NCBI RefSeq assembly: GCF_014652555.1
Contig: NZ_BMZA01000001.1
Coordinates: 596,900 to 660,899 of the forward strand
Origin: Novosphingobium colocasiae
GTDB lineage: Bacteria; Pseudomonadota; Alphaproteobacteria; Sphingomonadales; Sphingomonadaceae
Direction: 5' to 3'
DNA length: 64,000 nucleotides
The position numbers were made by a program, and so were the translations under genes. Below are positions 34,093 through 43,931 of this stretch, one piece after another. The notes below the pieces were generated by a model. That model did no database searches. It saw only the letters and a program-made list of their open reading frames with translations, and had not been told where the DNA came from. The stretch's first letter is position 1, and each line of letters begins with the position of its first letter.

Positions 34093-34410
34093 ATGCCGCA
34101 GATTACCGTCGTCAATCATGCCGGCGACGAAACCGTGGTTGACGCCACCGAAGGCCACAACGTGATGGAAGTCATCCGCGAGGGCGGGTTCGACGAACTG
34201 CTCGCGCTGTGTGGCGGCTGCTGCAGTTGCGCGACCTGCCACGTCTATGTCGATGCCGACACGTTCGCCAAGCTGCCGGCGATGTCCGAGGACGAGAACG
34301 ATCTGCTCGACAGCTCGGACCACCGCACCGAACTGTCGCGCCTGTCGTGCCAGGTGAAGGTGACCGGCGACATCGCCGGGGCGCGGTTCACGATCGCACC
34401 CGAAGACTGA
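34093..34410 (+). CDS. 2Fe-2S ferredoxin (adrenodoxin/ISC type)
   Basis: A 105-residue vertebrate-adrenodoxin-like ferredoxin. Cluster ligands are [16 protein letters not shown] (C-x5-C-x2-C) and the fourth cysteine in [10 protein letters not shown], with extra cysteines in the first loop. EDENDLLD is a typical partner-binding acidic helix. It transfers electrons to P450 enzymes or Fe-S assembly. The ATG at 34093 follows a GGG-rich site; an in-frame ATG at 34078 is less suitable. No isc genes or P450 are adjacent in this window. Confidence 0.92.
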   Translation: MPQITVVNHAGDETVVDATEGHNVMEVIREGGFDELLALCGGCCSCATCHVYVDADTFAKLPAMSEDENDLLDSSDHRTELSRLSCQVKVTGDIAGARFTIAPED

Positions 34411-34415
34411 TTTTT

Positions 34416-34512
34416 CCGGGCCGCGAATGCGCTTCTTGTGCGTTCGCGGCAACGGACCTTGCACGGCCCGGCAAGCTGCGGTTTGCCGGGGTAAGGCGCA
34501 ATTCGATTGCGC
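34416..34512 (+). promoter_or_regulatory. structured leader upstream of cysK (possible attenuator)
   Basis: Three stems can be drawn between the ferredoxin stop and cysK. CCGGGCCG (34416-34423) pairs with CGGCCCGG (34464-34471); CCCGGCAA (34467-34474) pairs with TTGCCGGG (34483-34490); and GCGCAAT (34496-34502) pairs with ATTGCGC (34506-34512). The first two compete for the same bases, so they are mutually exclusive. This resembles a regulatory leader, but no T-tract or known riboswitch core was recognised. Confidence 0.3.
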
Positions 34513-34542
34513 GCCCGCGCATCACTTCCTAGTTTCCGCCGT

Positions 34543-35577
34543 ATGATCGAAAACGCTCCTTCCGCCGACGCGCCCGCCCCGGTGCGGACTTCCACGCTCG
34601 ATCTGATCGGCAATACGCCGCTCGTCCTGCTCAAGGGGCCGAGCGAGGCGGCCGGTTGCGAGATCTGGGGCAAGTGCGAGTTCGCTAATCCCGGTGCTTC
34701 GGTGAAGGACCGGGCGGCGCTGTGGATCGTGCGCGATGCGGAGCGGCGGGGCGAGCTGAAGCCCGGCGGCACCGTGGTCGAAGGGACGGCGGGCAACACC
34801 GGCATCGGCATCGCGCTGGTCGCCAATGCGCTGGGCTACAAGACCGTCATCGTGATGCCGGACAACCAGTCCAAGGAAAAGATGGACACCCTGCGCGCGT
34901 TGGGTGCCGAACTGGTGCTGGTGCCGCCGACCAAGTTTGCCGATCCCAACCACTTCGTCCACACCTCGCGCCGCCTGGCCGAGGAGACCGAGGGTGCGGT
35001 CTGGGCCAACCAGTTCGACAACGTCGCGAACCGCAAGGCGCACATCGAATCCACCGCGCCGGAAATCTGGGCGCAGATGGAAGGGCGGATCGACGGGTTC
35101 ACTTGCGCCGCAGGCACCGGCGGGACGATAGCCGGCACCGGCATGGGGCTCAAGGCGTTCGATGACGCGATCACCGTCGCGCTCACCGATCCGCATGGCG
35201 CGGCGCTTTACAATTACTACGCCAACGGCGAACTCAAGGCCGAGGGCACATCGGTGGCCGAAGGCATCGGCCAGGGCCGGATCACCGCCAACCTCGAAGG
35301 CGCACCGATCGATACCCAGTTCCGCATCTCGGACGAGGAAGGCATCGAATGGGTCCGTCGCCTGCTGAGCGAGGAAGGGCTGTGCCTTGGCCTGTCGTCC
35401 GGGATCAACGTGGCCGGGGCGGTGGCGCTGGGCCGCGCGCTGGTGGCGCAGGGCAGGGCTGCCCCGCGCGTGGCGACAATCCTGTGCGATACCGGCTTTC
35501 GCTATCTCTCCTCGCTCTACAACGCCGATTGGCTGCGGGCGAAAGGGCTGCCGGTCTTCCCCTGGCTGGCGAACTAG
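34543..35577 (+). CDS. cysK: cysteine synthase A
   Basis: A PLP-dependent fold-type II O-acetylserine sulfhydrylase, 344 residues. The PLP lysine lies in NPGASVKDRAALW, the Asn loop is EGTAGNTGIGIAL, the phosphate-binding Gly-rich loop is AAGTGGTIAGTG and the C-terminal site is ILCDTGFRYLSS. It makes L-cysteine from O-acetylserine and sulfide. The ATG at 34543 begins MIENAPSADAP. The downstream membrane protein starts 9 bases after its stop, suggesting co-transcription. Confidence 0.92.
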   Translation: MIENAPSADAPAPVRTSTLDLIGNTPLVLLKGPSEAAGCEIWGKCEFANPGASVKDRAALWIVRDAERRGELKPGGTVVEGTAGNTGIGIALVANALGYKTVIVMPDNQSKEKMDTLRALGAELVLVPPTKFADPNHFVHTSRRLAEETEGAVWANQFDNVANRKAHIESTAPEIWAQMEGRIDGFTCAAGTGGTIAGTGMGLKAFDDAITVALTDPHGAALYNYYANGELKAEGTSVAEGIGQGRITANLEGAPIDTQFRISDEEGIEWVRRLLSEEGLCLGLSSGINVAGAVALGRALVAQGRAAPRVATILCDTGFRYLSSLYNADWLRAKGLPVFPWLAN

Positions 35578-35586
35578 GATAAACCT

Positions 35587-35961
35587 GTGCGCGTGCCCGA
35601 TTTCAAGACCATCCCCGTCGTCGAGCCGCTGACCCAGCCCCGCCATTTCGCGCAGCCCAGCGTGCGCGAACGGCGTGCGCAGGCGGTCCACCGCTTGCAG
35701 ATCGGCCTGTTCGGCCTTTGCGCGATGCTGATGATCGTGGCGCTCGCCAATGTCATCATGGAGCGGGCGCGGCTGGCGCAAGTCGATGATCCGATCCAGG
35801 ACGTCGTCGCGGTGGACGAACAGCCCAAGAAATCCGCCGCCGATCCGCTCGCCGATATCGGCGTGGTGCCCGCCTCCGATCCCTCGCCCGCCGATGGAAG
35901 CACCGGCGGAACCTCGGCTGACAAGCCCGCTGCGGCCGTGCAGGGTGCGCCCCGCCGCTAA
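35587..35961 (+). CDS. hypothetical single-pass membrane protein
   Basis: A 124-residue protein of unknown function. Residues ~1-35 are polar and basic, residues ~38-57 form one transmembrane helix (IGLFGLCAMLMIVALANVI) and the rest is an acidic, Pro/Ala/Ser-rich tail probably facing the periplasm. The GTG start at 35587 is placed 8 bases after an AGGA. Its last 17 bases overlap the start of the next gene. Resemblance to division- or envelope-associated proteins is too weak to name. Confidence 0.65.
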   Translation: MRVPDFKTIPVVEPLTQPRHFAQPSVRERRAQAVHRLQIGLFGLCAMLMIVALANVIMERARLAQVDDPIQDVVAVDEQPKKSAADPLADIGVVPASDPSPADGSTGGTSADKPAAAVQGAPRR

Positions 35962-36748
35962 GCGCCATCGGCGCGGAGCCTTCGCGGTGCTGCTGGCCGC
36001 CTGCCTGGCGGCGTGCGGCGGCTCGCAAGGGCATGATACCGCAGAGAACACGACGGCCGGGCATGAGGCGCTGAACGCCCGCGTGGCCGCGTCCGGCATC
36101 GGCCTGTTCACGTCGCTGCCGATCCTGTGGGCCGAGGCTGACGGGCCGGGCGAGTTGCTGGCTGGCGGGCAGGCGCGGCACTGGCTGCGCGATGCCCTGC
36201 CGCCGCCCGACCTGGCACCGCTGGATGTTCTGGCCGATGCTGATGGCCGGTTGCCGCTGCCCTCGGGCGGCACCCTCATCATGGCCCAGCCGCGTCCGCT
36301 GGCGGCGGTGGAGAATGTCGCGCTCGATGCCTGGGTGCGCGGCGGCGGGCATTTGCTGCTGTTCGCCGATCCGATGCTGACCGCGCACAGCCGCTTTGCG
36401 ATCGGCGATCCGCGCCGCCCGCAGGATATCGTCCTGCTCTCGCCGATTCTCGCGCACTGGGGGCTGGAACTGCAGTTTCCCGAGGACCAACCGGCGAGGG
36501 AGCATCCCGTGCAGCTTGCCGGACAGGATGTCCCGGTCGACCTGCCGGGGCGTTTCGCGCCAATCGGGGAAAATCCGGGATGCCGGATCGAGGATGGTGG
36601 CCTGCTGGCCGACTGCGCGATCGGCAAGGGCCGGGTCGTGGCCGTCGCCGACGCCGCGATGCTGGATGATTCGGCGGATTGGGGCGAACGAACCCGCCGC
36701 TGGAAGGGGATTCGGGCCCTGTTGGCCCGCGTTACTTCGCCGCGCTGA
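35945..36748 (+). CDS. putative lipoprotein with DUF4350/GldG-like domain
   Basis: A 267-residue predicted lipoprotein. The N-terminus RRGAFAVLLAACLAACGG carries a lipobox, and the body has a Rossmann-like pattern: SGGTLIMAQPRPLAAVE, ALDAWVRGGGHLLLFADPML and GKGRVVAVADAAMLDD. This G-G-x-hydrophobic-D layout is seen in DUF4350 and ABC-associated GldG-type periplasmic domains. I chose the GTG at 35945 overlapping the upstream gene because the signal peptide begins just after it. Function is unknown. The long mraZ leader follows. Confidence 0.6.
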   Translation: MRPAAKRHRRGAFAVLLAACLAACGGSQGHDTAENTTAGHEALNARVAASGIGLFTSLPILWAEADGPGELLAGGQARHWLRDALPPPDLAPLDVLADADGRLPLPSGGTLIMAQPRPLAAVENVALDAWVRGGGHLLLFADPMLTAHSRFAIGDPRRPQDIVLLSPILAHWGLELQFPEDQPAREHPVQLAGQDVPVDLPGRFAPIGENPGCRIEDGGLLADCAIGKGRVVAVADAAMLDDSADWGERTRRWKGIRALLARVTSPR

Positions 36749-37122
36749 ATCGCCACCGAATTTCCCGGATACATCTACAAAAGCGGCTTTTTTCCGATTC
36801 AACCGGGGATGCGACGGGAAAGCGTTGCCGCGGGCTGAATGCAGTAATTCTGCCAAAAAAATGGCTGAAAATCGAGATTTTCTGTCAAAGCCTCTGAAGG
36901 CGGGTAGACCAGATGCGCGGGAATTGCGGCATTTACCCACAAGTGAATCCCGATGATCCCCAAAAATCCCTTCCCTCCCCCGATCTCGCGATATAGAAGA
37001 ACAGTCCATCGGAATGGTTGAGTCTCGTCGTGTTGAAAGGCGCGCAACCTGTGCCGTTACGGCGCGCAGGGGCGGGAAAGGCGTGTTCCGTTTGGGCAAC
37101 CCTTTGGGGGAAGTCGGGGCAA
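36749..37122. other. gene-free leader of the dcw cluster
   Basis: No credible gene in these 374 bases. The region is AT-richer than its surroundings, with short A/T runs (e.g. around 36854-36861). Near the end, TTTGGG-like motifs recur about every 10 bases (TTGGG at 37092 and 37104, TCGGG at 37114), which could be MraZ-binding repeats. A TATAGA at about 36991 may be a -10 element but lacks a good -35. Confidence 0.4.
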
Positions 37123-37623
37123 GTGGCGGCGCAATCGATCAATTACAAAGGACAGGGCTTGTCGCTGCTTCGCGACAAGAACCGCTTTGTGTTGCCCAAC
37201 TGCTTCCGCGCCACGCTTCGGGAATCGAGCGGTGGCAACGTGGTGTGTCTGGCCAGCCACGATCGCTGGCCCTGCCTGATCGGCTTCGGCCGCTCGCGCG
37301 CGGATAACTTCAAGGCCGAACTCGACGAGCTGCGCGACAATGCCCTGCGTGCCGGCCGCAACGATTTCGATGGCGAGCTGCTGGCGGATTCGATCATGAC
37401 CGCGCTTGAGGTGCCGTTCGACGATAGCGGCCGCTTCGTTCTTCCGCCCGAACTGGCCGGTATCGGCAATGTGACCGACACGCTCTATTTCCGCGGCAAC
37501 GTGAACTTCTTCACGGTGTGGAGCCCGGACAACCTCAAGACGATGGGCGACGCCTGGAAGGTCGCCCAGGTCGCCTGCGATACGCTGGTGGCGCAGGAAA
37601 CCGCGAAGGCGAAGCGCAAGTGA
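37123..37623 (+). CDS. mraZ: transcriptional regulator MraZ
   Basis: MraZ is an AbrB-like double swapped-hairpin DNA-binding protein that regulates the dcw operon it heads. Two homologous halves are seen: [20 protein letters not shown] (first DXXXR-like half) and [19 protein letters not shown] (second half with the D-x-x-G-R signature). Length is 166 residues from the GTG at 37123; the frame is open upstream, but family alignment starts at INYKGQG. Four-base GTGA overlap with rsmH couples the two genes. Confidence 0.9.
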   Translation: MAAQSINYKGQGLSLLRDKNRFVLPNCFRATLRESSGGNVVCLASHDRWPCLIGFGRSRADNFKAELDELRDNALRAGRNDFDGELLADSIMTALEVPFDDSGRFVLPPELAGIGNVTDTLYFRGNVNFFTVWSPDNLKTMGDAWKVAQVACDTLVAQETAKAKRK

Positions 37624-38630
37624 GCGGCGTCGAGGGTGCCGCCCCCCATGTTCCCGTCCTCCTGGAGGAGGTCGTCGCCGCCCTGAACCCCCAGGGCGGC
37701 GACGTCATCGTCGATGCCACGTTCGGTGCCGGCGGCTACACCCGCCGCCTGCTCGACAGCGGGGCCACGGTGCACGCATTCGACCGCGATCCGGACGCGA
37801 TTGCGGCTGTGCATAACAATCCGGGGAAATGGCCGGAAATCGCCCAGAATCCGCCGCGCCTCGTGTTGCACCCCCGTCGCTTCTCCGAAATGGTCGATGC
37901 GCTGGTTCAGGCGGGGGTGAAGAGCGTCGACGGCGTGGTGATGGATATCGGCGTCAGTTCCATGCAGCTCGATCAGGCGGAGCGCGGCTTTGCCTTCGGC
38001 GCTGACGGCCCGCTCGACATGCGGATGAGCCGGAACGGCCCTTCGGCAGCCGATTTCGTGAATGAGGCGGACGAAGCTGCGATTGCCGACGTGCTGTTCC
38101 TGTATGGTGATGAGCGCCAGTCGCGGCGGGTCGCCCGTGCCATCGTCGCCGCCCGCCCGATCGCCACCACCGCCGAACTGGCCCGCGTGGTGCGCAAGGC
38201 GCTGGGGTACAATCCGGCCTACAAGGGCAAGGGAGGGGCTCAGAAGGACCCGGCGATCCGCAGCTTCCAGGCGATCCGCATCCACGTGAACGGCGAACTG
38301 GACGAACTGGACGCCGGGCTGGGTGCGGCGGAAACGCTGCTGCGCGATGGCGGGCGGCTGGCGGTGGTGACGTTCCACAGCCTGGAAGACCGCAAGGTGA
38401 AGCAGTTTCTGCGCGATGCGTCGGCCGTAACCTCCGCCGGATCGCGCCACCTGCCGCAGGCCGCGCCGCCCCGTCAGGCCGTGTTCGCGCAGGTCGCCAA
38501 GGCCGTGCGCCCCGGCGAGGCCGAAGTGCAGGCCAATCCGCGCGCCCGTTCGGCCACGCTGCGCAGCGCCGTCAGGACCGATGTTCCCCCCCGCGATCAC
38601 TGGCCCCGCGATCAGAGGAGTGCCGCATGA
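37620..38630 (+). CDS. rsmH: 16S rRNA (cytosine(1402)-N4)-methyltransferase RsmH
   Basis: An SAM-dependent methyltransferase, 336 residues, that modifies C1402 of 16S rRNA at the P-site. Diagnostic stretches are [29 protein letters not shown] (motif I), [30 protein letters not shown] and the C-terminal [16 protein letters not shown]. The GTG at 37620 overlaps the mraZ stop by four bases. In common with most bacteria it is second in the dcw cluster. Confidence 0.96.
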   Translation: MSGVEGAAPHVPVLLEEVVAALNPQGGDVIVDATFGAGGYTRRLLDSGATVHAFDRDPDAIAAVHNNPGKWPEIAQNPPRLVLHPRRFSEMVDALVQAGVKSVDGVVMDIGVSSMQLDQAERGFAFGADGPLDMRMSRNGPSAADFVNEADEAAIADVLFLYGDERQSRRVARAIVAARPIATTAELARVVRKALGYNPAYKGKGGAQKDPAIRSFQAIRIHVNGELDELDAGLGAAETLLRDGGRLAVVTFHSLEDRKVKQFLRDASAVTSAGSRHLPQAAPPRQAVFAQVAKAVRPGEAEVQANPRARSATLRSAVRTDVPPRDHWPRDQRSAA

Positions 38631-39160
38631 ACCTCACCCGAGACCGCGTCTATTCGATCGGCTGGGCCACGATCCTGCTGGTGTGCTTCGTGCTGACGGT
38701 GGCGCTGACGCTGCGGGTGAACGCGGTCAAGAGCCAGGTCCATCAGGCCGACAAGCGGATCGTCGCGGTGCAGCAGGACATCGCCTTCCTCGAAACCGAA
38801 TTCCAGACCCGCTCCAACCAGCAGCAGCTCAAGCTGCTCAACGATGTCGAGTTCGGCTACGGTGCGCCGACTGCCGAGCAGTACCTGGAAGGCGAACGGC
38901 AACTGCTGGCGCTGGGCAAGGCGGTGGGCCCGAACGCCCCCGCGCCGCTGCTCTATGCCCACGATGACGGCTCTGCAGCGCCCGAGAAGGATACCGGCAA
39001 TTCGTTGCTGGCGATGGTCTCGCCGGTGACCGGCGCTTCGGCAGCGGCGGCGACGGTGAACGGGCCCGAGGCGGCTGAACGCCGCAAGCTCGCCCGCGAT
39101 GCGGCCAACCTTTCCCAGCGCCTGGCGCGCATCGAACTGCCGCAAGCCAGCCAGCAGTGA
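38627..39160 (+). CDS. ftsL: cell division protein FtsL
   Basis: A 177-residue bitopic divisome protein recognised by position and architecture: a short cytoplasmic tail, one transmembrane helix ([19 protein letters not shown]) and a periplasmic coiled coil ([20 protein letters not shown]). It scaffolds FtsB, FtsQ and the FtsWI synthase. The C-terminal extension of about 80 residues beyond the coiled coil is longer than in enterobacteria and is typical of sphingomonads. ATGA overlap with rsmH and GTGA overlap with ftsI. Confidence 0.88.
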   Translation: MNLTRDRVYSIGWATILLVCFVLTVALTLRVNAVKSQVHQADKRIVAVQQDIAFLETEFQTRSNQQQLKLLNDVEFGYGAPTAEQYLEGERQLLALGKAVGPNAPAPLLYAHDDGSAAPEKDTGNSLLAMVSPVTGASAAAATVNGPEAAERRKLARDAANLSQRLARIELPQASQQ

Positions 39161-40944
39161 ACGCCTACTCCGCCATCACCGCCCATGGTGGCCTCTCGAT
39201 CCCGACGACGGTTTCGGGCGGACGGCGCAAACTGGCCAACGTGCGGCAGCGGGCGCTGCTGGTGGCCAAGTGGCGGACGCTGTGGGTGCTGGCGGGCTTC
39301 ACCATCGTAGGGGTGTGTGCGATGGCGCGCATCACCTGGCTGGGGCTGGTCGGTGCCGCTGCCCCGGCGTTCAATCCGGCAGATGCCCTGCTGCCGCAGC
39401 GGGCCGAGATCGTCGATCGCCAGGGCGTGCCGCTGGCGCGCGAATTTCGCGTCTATTCGCTGTGGTACAACCCCCGCGCGATGACCGAGGGTTCGCCCCT
39501 GATCCATTCCCCGCGCGAGGTGGCCGAAGGGCTGCATCGCATTTTCCCCGATCTCGACGTGACTGAAACCGCCGCCAAGCTGGCTTCGGGCAAGGCGCAA
39601 TATCTGCGCAAGTCGATCCTCCCCGAAGAAGCGAACCGCGTTCATGCGCTGGGCGAGCCGGCGCTGGAATATCCGCAGGAGGCCACCCGCTATTACCCGC
39701 AAGGATCGATGGCGGCGCATGTGCTGGGTTATGTCGACAGCTTCGGCAAGGGCCAGGTCGGCATGGAGCAGGCGTTCGACAAGCAACTGACCTCGGCCGA
39801 CGGGCGCGGTCAGCCGGCAGTGCTGTCGATCGATTATCGAGTACAGGGGGCGCTGGAAGACGAACTGGGCCGGGGCATGAAGCTGTCGGCGGCGAAGGGC
39901 GCGGCCGGCGTGGTCCTTGATGTCGATACCGGCGAAGTGCTGGCGCTGGCATCGCTGCCTTCGTTCGATCCCAACCGGGTCCAGCCGACCGACATGATGA
40001 TCTCGCCCGAACAGGCGCGCATGGGCGAAGTGCCGCATGGCTTCAACCGGGTGACCAACCAGGTCTATGAGCTGGGCTCCACCTTCAAGCCGATCACTGT
40101 CGCCGCTGCCCTCGATGCCGGCACGATCACCGATCTTGGTCGCCGCTGGCCCGCCGCGCCGCTGCATATCGCCGGGTTCACCATCCACGATGACGAGAAC
40201 ATGGGCTCCTCGCTCAATGTCCCCGAAACGCTGATCCACTCGTCCAACATCGTCTCGGCGCAGATCGGCGACGAACTGGGCGGCAAGCGGCTCAAGGCCA
40301 AGCTGGAGGCGCTGGGGTTCAACCAGCGGCCATCCATCGAACTGCCCGCGCGCGGTTTCCCGATCTGGGCCAAGGGTGAATGGCCGCGCCTGCGCACCAT
40401 GACGGTGTCGTTCGGGCATGGCGTTGCGGTCACCCCGCTGCACCTCGCCAGCGCCTATGCCGCGCTGGTCAATGGCGGCGTGTGGCGGCCGTCCACCTTG
40501 CGTAAGCTCGATCCCGCCGATGTGCCCGCCGGGCGGCAGGTTTTCTCGCCCGCGACCAGTGCGCGGCTGCGGCAGTTGCTGCGCATGATCGTGGTCTATG
40601 GTACCGGTCGAAAGGCCAATGCAGAAGGGTTCCGCATCGGTGGCAAGACCGGATCGGCGGAAAAGCCGGGCGTCGGCGGATATCGCAAGCATTCCCTCAT
40701 CACCACGTTTGCCGCCGCTTTCCCGATGGACAAGCCGCGCTATGTGGTCGTCGCCACGATGGACGAACCGCAGGGCACCGAGGCGACCTCGTTCCAGCGC
40801 ACTGCCGCCTGGAATGCGGCCCCGGTAGTGGGCCGCGTGGTGCCGCGGATCGGGCCGATCCTGGGCATCATGCCGGACAACACCCGCGATATCGATATCT
40901 CCGATCTGCTGCCGCTGATCCCGCACGGTTCAGGGAACGATTGA
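39157..40944 (+). CDS. ftsI: peptidoglycan D,D-transpeptidase FtsI (PBP3)
   Basis: The septal class B penicillin-binding protein, 595 residues. It has an N-terminal transmembrane helix (~residues 43-63), a PBP dimerisation domain and a C-terminal transpeptidase domain with the three active-site motifs: Ser308-T-F-K311 (GSTFKPIT), Ser362-S-N364 (IHSSNIV) and Lys497-T-G499 (GGKTGSAEKPG). It crosslinks peptidoglycan made by FtsW. GTG start overlapping ftsL by four bases. The long basic N-terminus before the helix (KLANVRQRALLVAKWR) is cytoplasmic. Confidence 0.96.
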   Translation: MNAYSAITAHGGLSIPTTVSGGRRKLANVRQRALLVAKWRTLWVLAGFTIVGVCAMARITWLGLVGAAAPAFNPADALLPQRAEIVDRQGVPLAREFRVYSLWYNPRAMTEGSPLIHSPREVAEGLHRIFPDLDVTETAAKLASGKAQYLRKSILPEEANRVHALGEPALEYPQEATRYYPQGSMAAHVLGYVDSFGKGQVGMEQAFDKQLTSADGRGQPAVLSIDYRVQGALEDELGRGMKLSAAKGAAGVVLDVDTGEVLALASLPSFDPNRVQPTDMMISPEQARMGEVPHGFNRVTNQVYELGSTFKPITVAAALDAGTITDLGRRWPAAPLHIAGFTIHDDENMGSSLNVPETLIHSSNIVSAQIGDELGGKRLKAKLEALGFNQRPSIELPARGFPIWAKGEWPRLRTMTVSFGHGVAVTPLHLASAYAALVNGGVWRPSTLRKLDPADVPAGRQVFSPATSARLRQLLRMIVVYGTGRKANAEGFRIGGKTGSAEKPGVGGYRKHSLITTFAAAFPMDKPRYVVVATMDEPQGTEATSFQRTAAWNAAPVVGRVVPRIGPILGIMPDNTRDIDISDLLPLIPHGSGND

Positions 40945-42434
40945 TGAAACTTGCCGCCCTTGCCGCCGCCGCCGGGATTCCGCTGCCCGCCTCTGCCGAA
41001 GCGCAAGTGACCGGGTTCGCCATCGACCATCGCAAGGTCGCGCCCGGCACCGTGTTCGGTGCCTTCGTCGGCGCGCGCTTCAACGGCGAGGATTTCATCG
41101 CCGATGCGGTCAAGGCCGGCGCGGTCGCAATCGTCGCCCGGCCCGAGGCGGTAGTGGACGGCGCGGTCCATCTGGCGAGCGCGGAGCCGCGCCGCATGTT
41201 CGCGCAGCTTGCCGGGCAGTTCTTCGTGCCGGTGCCCGAAACGCTGGTGGCGGTGACGGGTACCAACGGCAAGACCTCCACCGTCGAGCTGACCCGCCAG
41301 TTGTGGCGCATGGCCGGCCACCGGGCCGCCTCGATCGGCACGCTGGGGGTGACCACCAGCGACGAGAGCGTCTCTACCGGGCTGACGACCCCCGATATCG
41401 CCACTTTCCTCTCCAACCTCACCGGCCTTGCCCGCGAAGGCATCACGCACGTCGCCTATGAAGCGTCGAGCCACGGTCTTTCGCAGTTCCGCATCGAAGG
41501 GCCGCGCGTGGCGGCCGGTGCCTTTACCAACGTGTCGCGCGATCACCTGGATTACCACGCGACCATGGATGACTACTTCGCCGCCAAGATGCGGCTGTTC
41601 GATGAAGTGGTCGGCGATGGCGGCACGGCGGTGGTCTGGGCCGACGATGAATGGTCCGACCGGGCCATTGCCCATGCCACGGCACGCGGCCTGTCGCTGT
41701 TCACGGTGGGCGTGAAGGGCGAGGGCGTGCGCCTGCTGGGCCGCACGCCGGGCGGGCTGGGGCAGGTGCTGGAGGTCGAGCACGCCGGCAAGGCGCGCAA
41801 GATCGATCTGCCGCTGATCGGGGCCTATCAGGCCGCTAATGCGCTGGTGGCGGCCGGGCTCGTGCTGGCGACCGGTGGGGACGCCGATGCCACCTTCGAT
41901 GCGATGAAGCGGCTGGTGACCGTGCGCGGGCGGCTGGAACGCGCCGCGATCAGCGCGGCCGGCGCGCCGGTCTATGTCGATTACGCCCACACCCCCGATG
42001 CGCTGGAAGCCGCCATCGCCGCGCTGCGCCCCCATGTCGGTCCTGTCGGGCGGCTGATCGTGGTGTTCGGCGCGGGCGGTGATCGCGATACCGGCAAGCG
42101 GCCGGAAATGGGCCGGGCGGCGGTGGTCGGGGCAGACCTTTCCATCGTGACCGACGACAACCCGCGCGGCGAGGAGCCGGCCGCGATCCGCGCGATGGTG
42201 CTGGCCGGGATGACCGCCGCCGCTGACGGCGCGGTGCGCGAGATCGGCGACCGGCGCGAGGCAATCGGCGCGGCTATCGCCGCGGCGCGCTCCGGCGATA
42301 TCGTGCTGGTGGCCGGCAAGGGGCACGAACAGGGGCAGATCATCGGCAGCGGCGCCACCGTGCGCGTGCTGCCCTTCGACGACGTTGGCGTCGCCAGGGA
42401 AATGGCGGGCGCGCTGGGAGGAACTGGACGATGA
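40944..42434 (+). CDS. murE: UDP-MurNAc-tripeptide synthetase (meso-DAP adding)
   Basis: A Mur ligase, 496 residues, that adds meso-diaminopimelate to UDP-MurNAc-L-Ala-D-Glu. The ATP loop is VTGTNGKTSTVEL, the central carbamylated-lysine region follows SRDHLDYHATMDDY, and the C-terminal domain has VDYAHTPDALE and the DNPR motif (TDDNPRGEEP) that specifies DAP rather than lysine. This fits a Gram-negative wall and links to dapE in the same window. The ATG at 40944 shares one base with the ftsI stop. Confidence 0.96.
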   Translation: MKLAALAAAAGIPLPASAEAQVTGFAIDHRKVAPGTVFGAFVGARFNGEDFIADAVKAGAVAIVARPEAVVDGAVHLASAEPRRMFAQLAGQFFVPVPETLVAVTGTNGKTSTVELTRQLWRMAGHRAASIGTLGVTTSDESVSTGLTTPDIATFLSNLTGLAREGITHVAYEASSHGLSQFRIEGPRVAAGAFTNVSRDHLDYHATMDDYFAAKMRLFDEVVGDGGTAVVWADDEWSDRAIAHATARGLSLFTVGVKGEGVRLLGRTPGGLGQVLEVEHAGKARKIDLPLIGAYQAANALVAAGLVLATGGDADATFDAMKRLVTVRGRLERAAISAAGAPVYVDYAHTPDALEAAIAALRPHVGPVGRLIVVFGAGGDRDTGKRPEMGRAAVVGADLSIVTDDNPRGEEPAAIRAMVLAGMTAAADGAVREIGDRREAIGAAIAAARSGDIVLVAGKGHEQGQIIGSGATVRVLPFDDVGVAREMAGALGGTGR

Positions 42435-43915
42435 ACGCGTTTACCCGCATCCTCGAATGGCCGGTCGAAGCGCTGGAGGACAATCCCGGCGTCCTGTGGG
42501 ATGCTCTGTCGATTGCGCGGGCGGTGCGCGGCACCGCCAACGCCGATTTCACCGTTTCCGGCGTGGAGATCGACAGCCGCGACGTACAGCCGGGCGATCT
42601 GTTCTTTGCCCTCAAGGGCGAAAGCATGGACGGCCACAAGTTCGTCGAGATGGCGTTCGCCAAGGGCGCGGTGGCAGTGGTGGTCGACCGGCCGGTGGCG
42701 GGCCCCCACGTACTGGTCAGCGATACCACCGAAGCGCTCGAACGCCTGGGCGCGGCGGCGCGGCTGCGCGCGCGCGGGCCGATCATCGGGGTGACCGGCT
42801 CGGTCGGCAAGACCGGAGTCAAGGAATCCATCTTCACCGCGCTCGATCGCGCCTCGCACGGCGATGCCCACCGGTCGGTCAAGAGCTACAACAACCATGT
42901 CGGCGTGCCGCTGAGCCTGGCCCGCATGCCGGCGCGCGCGCGGTTCGGCATTTTCGAGATGGGGATGAACCACGCCGGCGAAATCGCCGCGCTGACCCGT
43001 CAGGTCCGGCCCAACGTGGCCGTCATCACCACGATCGCTCCCGCCCACATCGAGATGCTCGGTTCGGAAGAGGCGATCGCCGATGCGAAGGCGGAGATCT
43101 TCGAAGGGCTGGAAGAGGGCGGCACCGCCGTGATCCCGGCCGACAATCCCCATTTCCGCCGCTTGCGCGATGCGGCGCTGGCTTGCGGGGCAGCGGTCGT
43201 GTCGTTCGGCAAGGCCCGTGATGCCGATGTCCGCCTGCTCGATGCGGTGCCGGCACTGGGCGGCGGCTCGCTGGTCACGGTGGACATGGGCGATCGGCGG
43301 GTGTGCTACACCGTGGCCGCGCCGGGCGAGCATCAGGTGATGAATTCGCTGGCGGTCATGGCGGCGGTGCGCGCGGTCAAGGGCGATCTGGGCGCGGCGG
43401 GCGTCGCGCTGGCCGAAATGGACGGCTTGCCGGGGCGCGGGGCGCGGATCGAAATCGCGGTGGGCGAGGGCGATACCGCCGGGCGCGCGCTGCTGATCGA
43501 TGAAAGCTACAACGCCAATCCGGCCTCCATGCGCGCCACGCTGGCGCAGCTTGGCCGCACTCCGGCGCGCCGCCGTATCGCCGTGCTGGGGGCGATGAAG
43601 GAGCTGGGCCGCCACGGTCCCGGATACCACGCCGCGCTGGCCGAGCCGATCGCCGATGCCGGGATCGATTTCGCGGTGCTGGTGGGGGACGAGATGGCCC
43701 CGCTGGCAGAGGCGCTGGCGGCCGGGGAACCGGGGAAAACGGGGGCGGGATCGCTTGGCAAAGCCGTGCCTTTCGCCCAATGCAACAGTGCGAAGGAAGC
43801 ACTCGAAGCCGTGCGGACGTTCGGCCTGGAACGCGAAGACGCGATCCTCGTCAAAGGTTCCAACTCGGTGGGACTGTCTGCCCTCGTCACTGCTCTAAGC
43901 AACCAGGAAGGGTAG
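42431..43915 (+). CDS. murF: UDP-MurNAc-tripeptide--D-alanyl-D-alanine ligase
   Basis: MurF, 494 residues, adds D-Ala-D-Ala to complete the pentapeptide precursor. Domain 1 includes [20 protein letters not shown], the ATP loop is [13 protein letters not shown], followed by [27 protein letters not shown] and [13 protein letters not shown]. The ATG at 42431 overlaps murE by four bases. A GKTGVK variant of the usual GKTTTK loop is present, as in other alphaproteobacteria. Confidence 0.96.
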   Translation: MNAFTRILEWPVEALEDNPGVLWDALSIARAVRGTANADFTVSGVEIDSRDVQPGDLFFALKGESMDGHKFVEMAFAKGAVAVVVDRPVAGPHVLVSDTTEALERLGAAARLRARGPIIGVTGSVGKTGVKESIFTALDRASHGDAHRSVKSYNNHVGVPLSLARMPARARFGIFEMGMNHAGEIAALTRQVRPNVAVITTIAPAHIEMLGSEEAIADAKAEIFEGLEEGGTAVIPADNPHFRRLRDAALACGAAVVSFGKARDADVRLLDAVPALGGGSLVTVDMGDRRVCYTVAAPGEHQVMNSLAVMAAVRAVKGDLGAAGVALAEMDGLPGRGARIEIAVGEGDTAGRALLIDESYNANPASMRATLAQLGRTPARRRIAVLGAMKELGRHGPGYHAALAEPIADAGIDFAVLVGDEMAPLAEALAAGEPGKTGAGSLGKAVPFAQCNSAKEALEAVRTFGLEREDAILVKGSNSVGLSALVTALSNQEG

Positions 43916-43931
43916 GGGTCGCCCCCGCAAG

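Noticed and set aside
36779..36794. Short AAAAGC..GCTTTTTT hairpin after the lipoprotein gene as a terminator
   Set aside because: The stem is only about six A/T-rich pairs with a two-base loop, too weak to call as a terminator.
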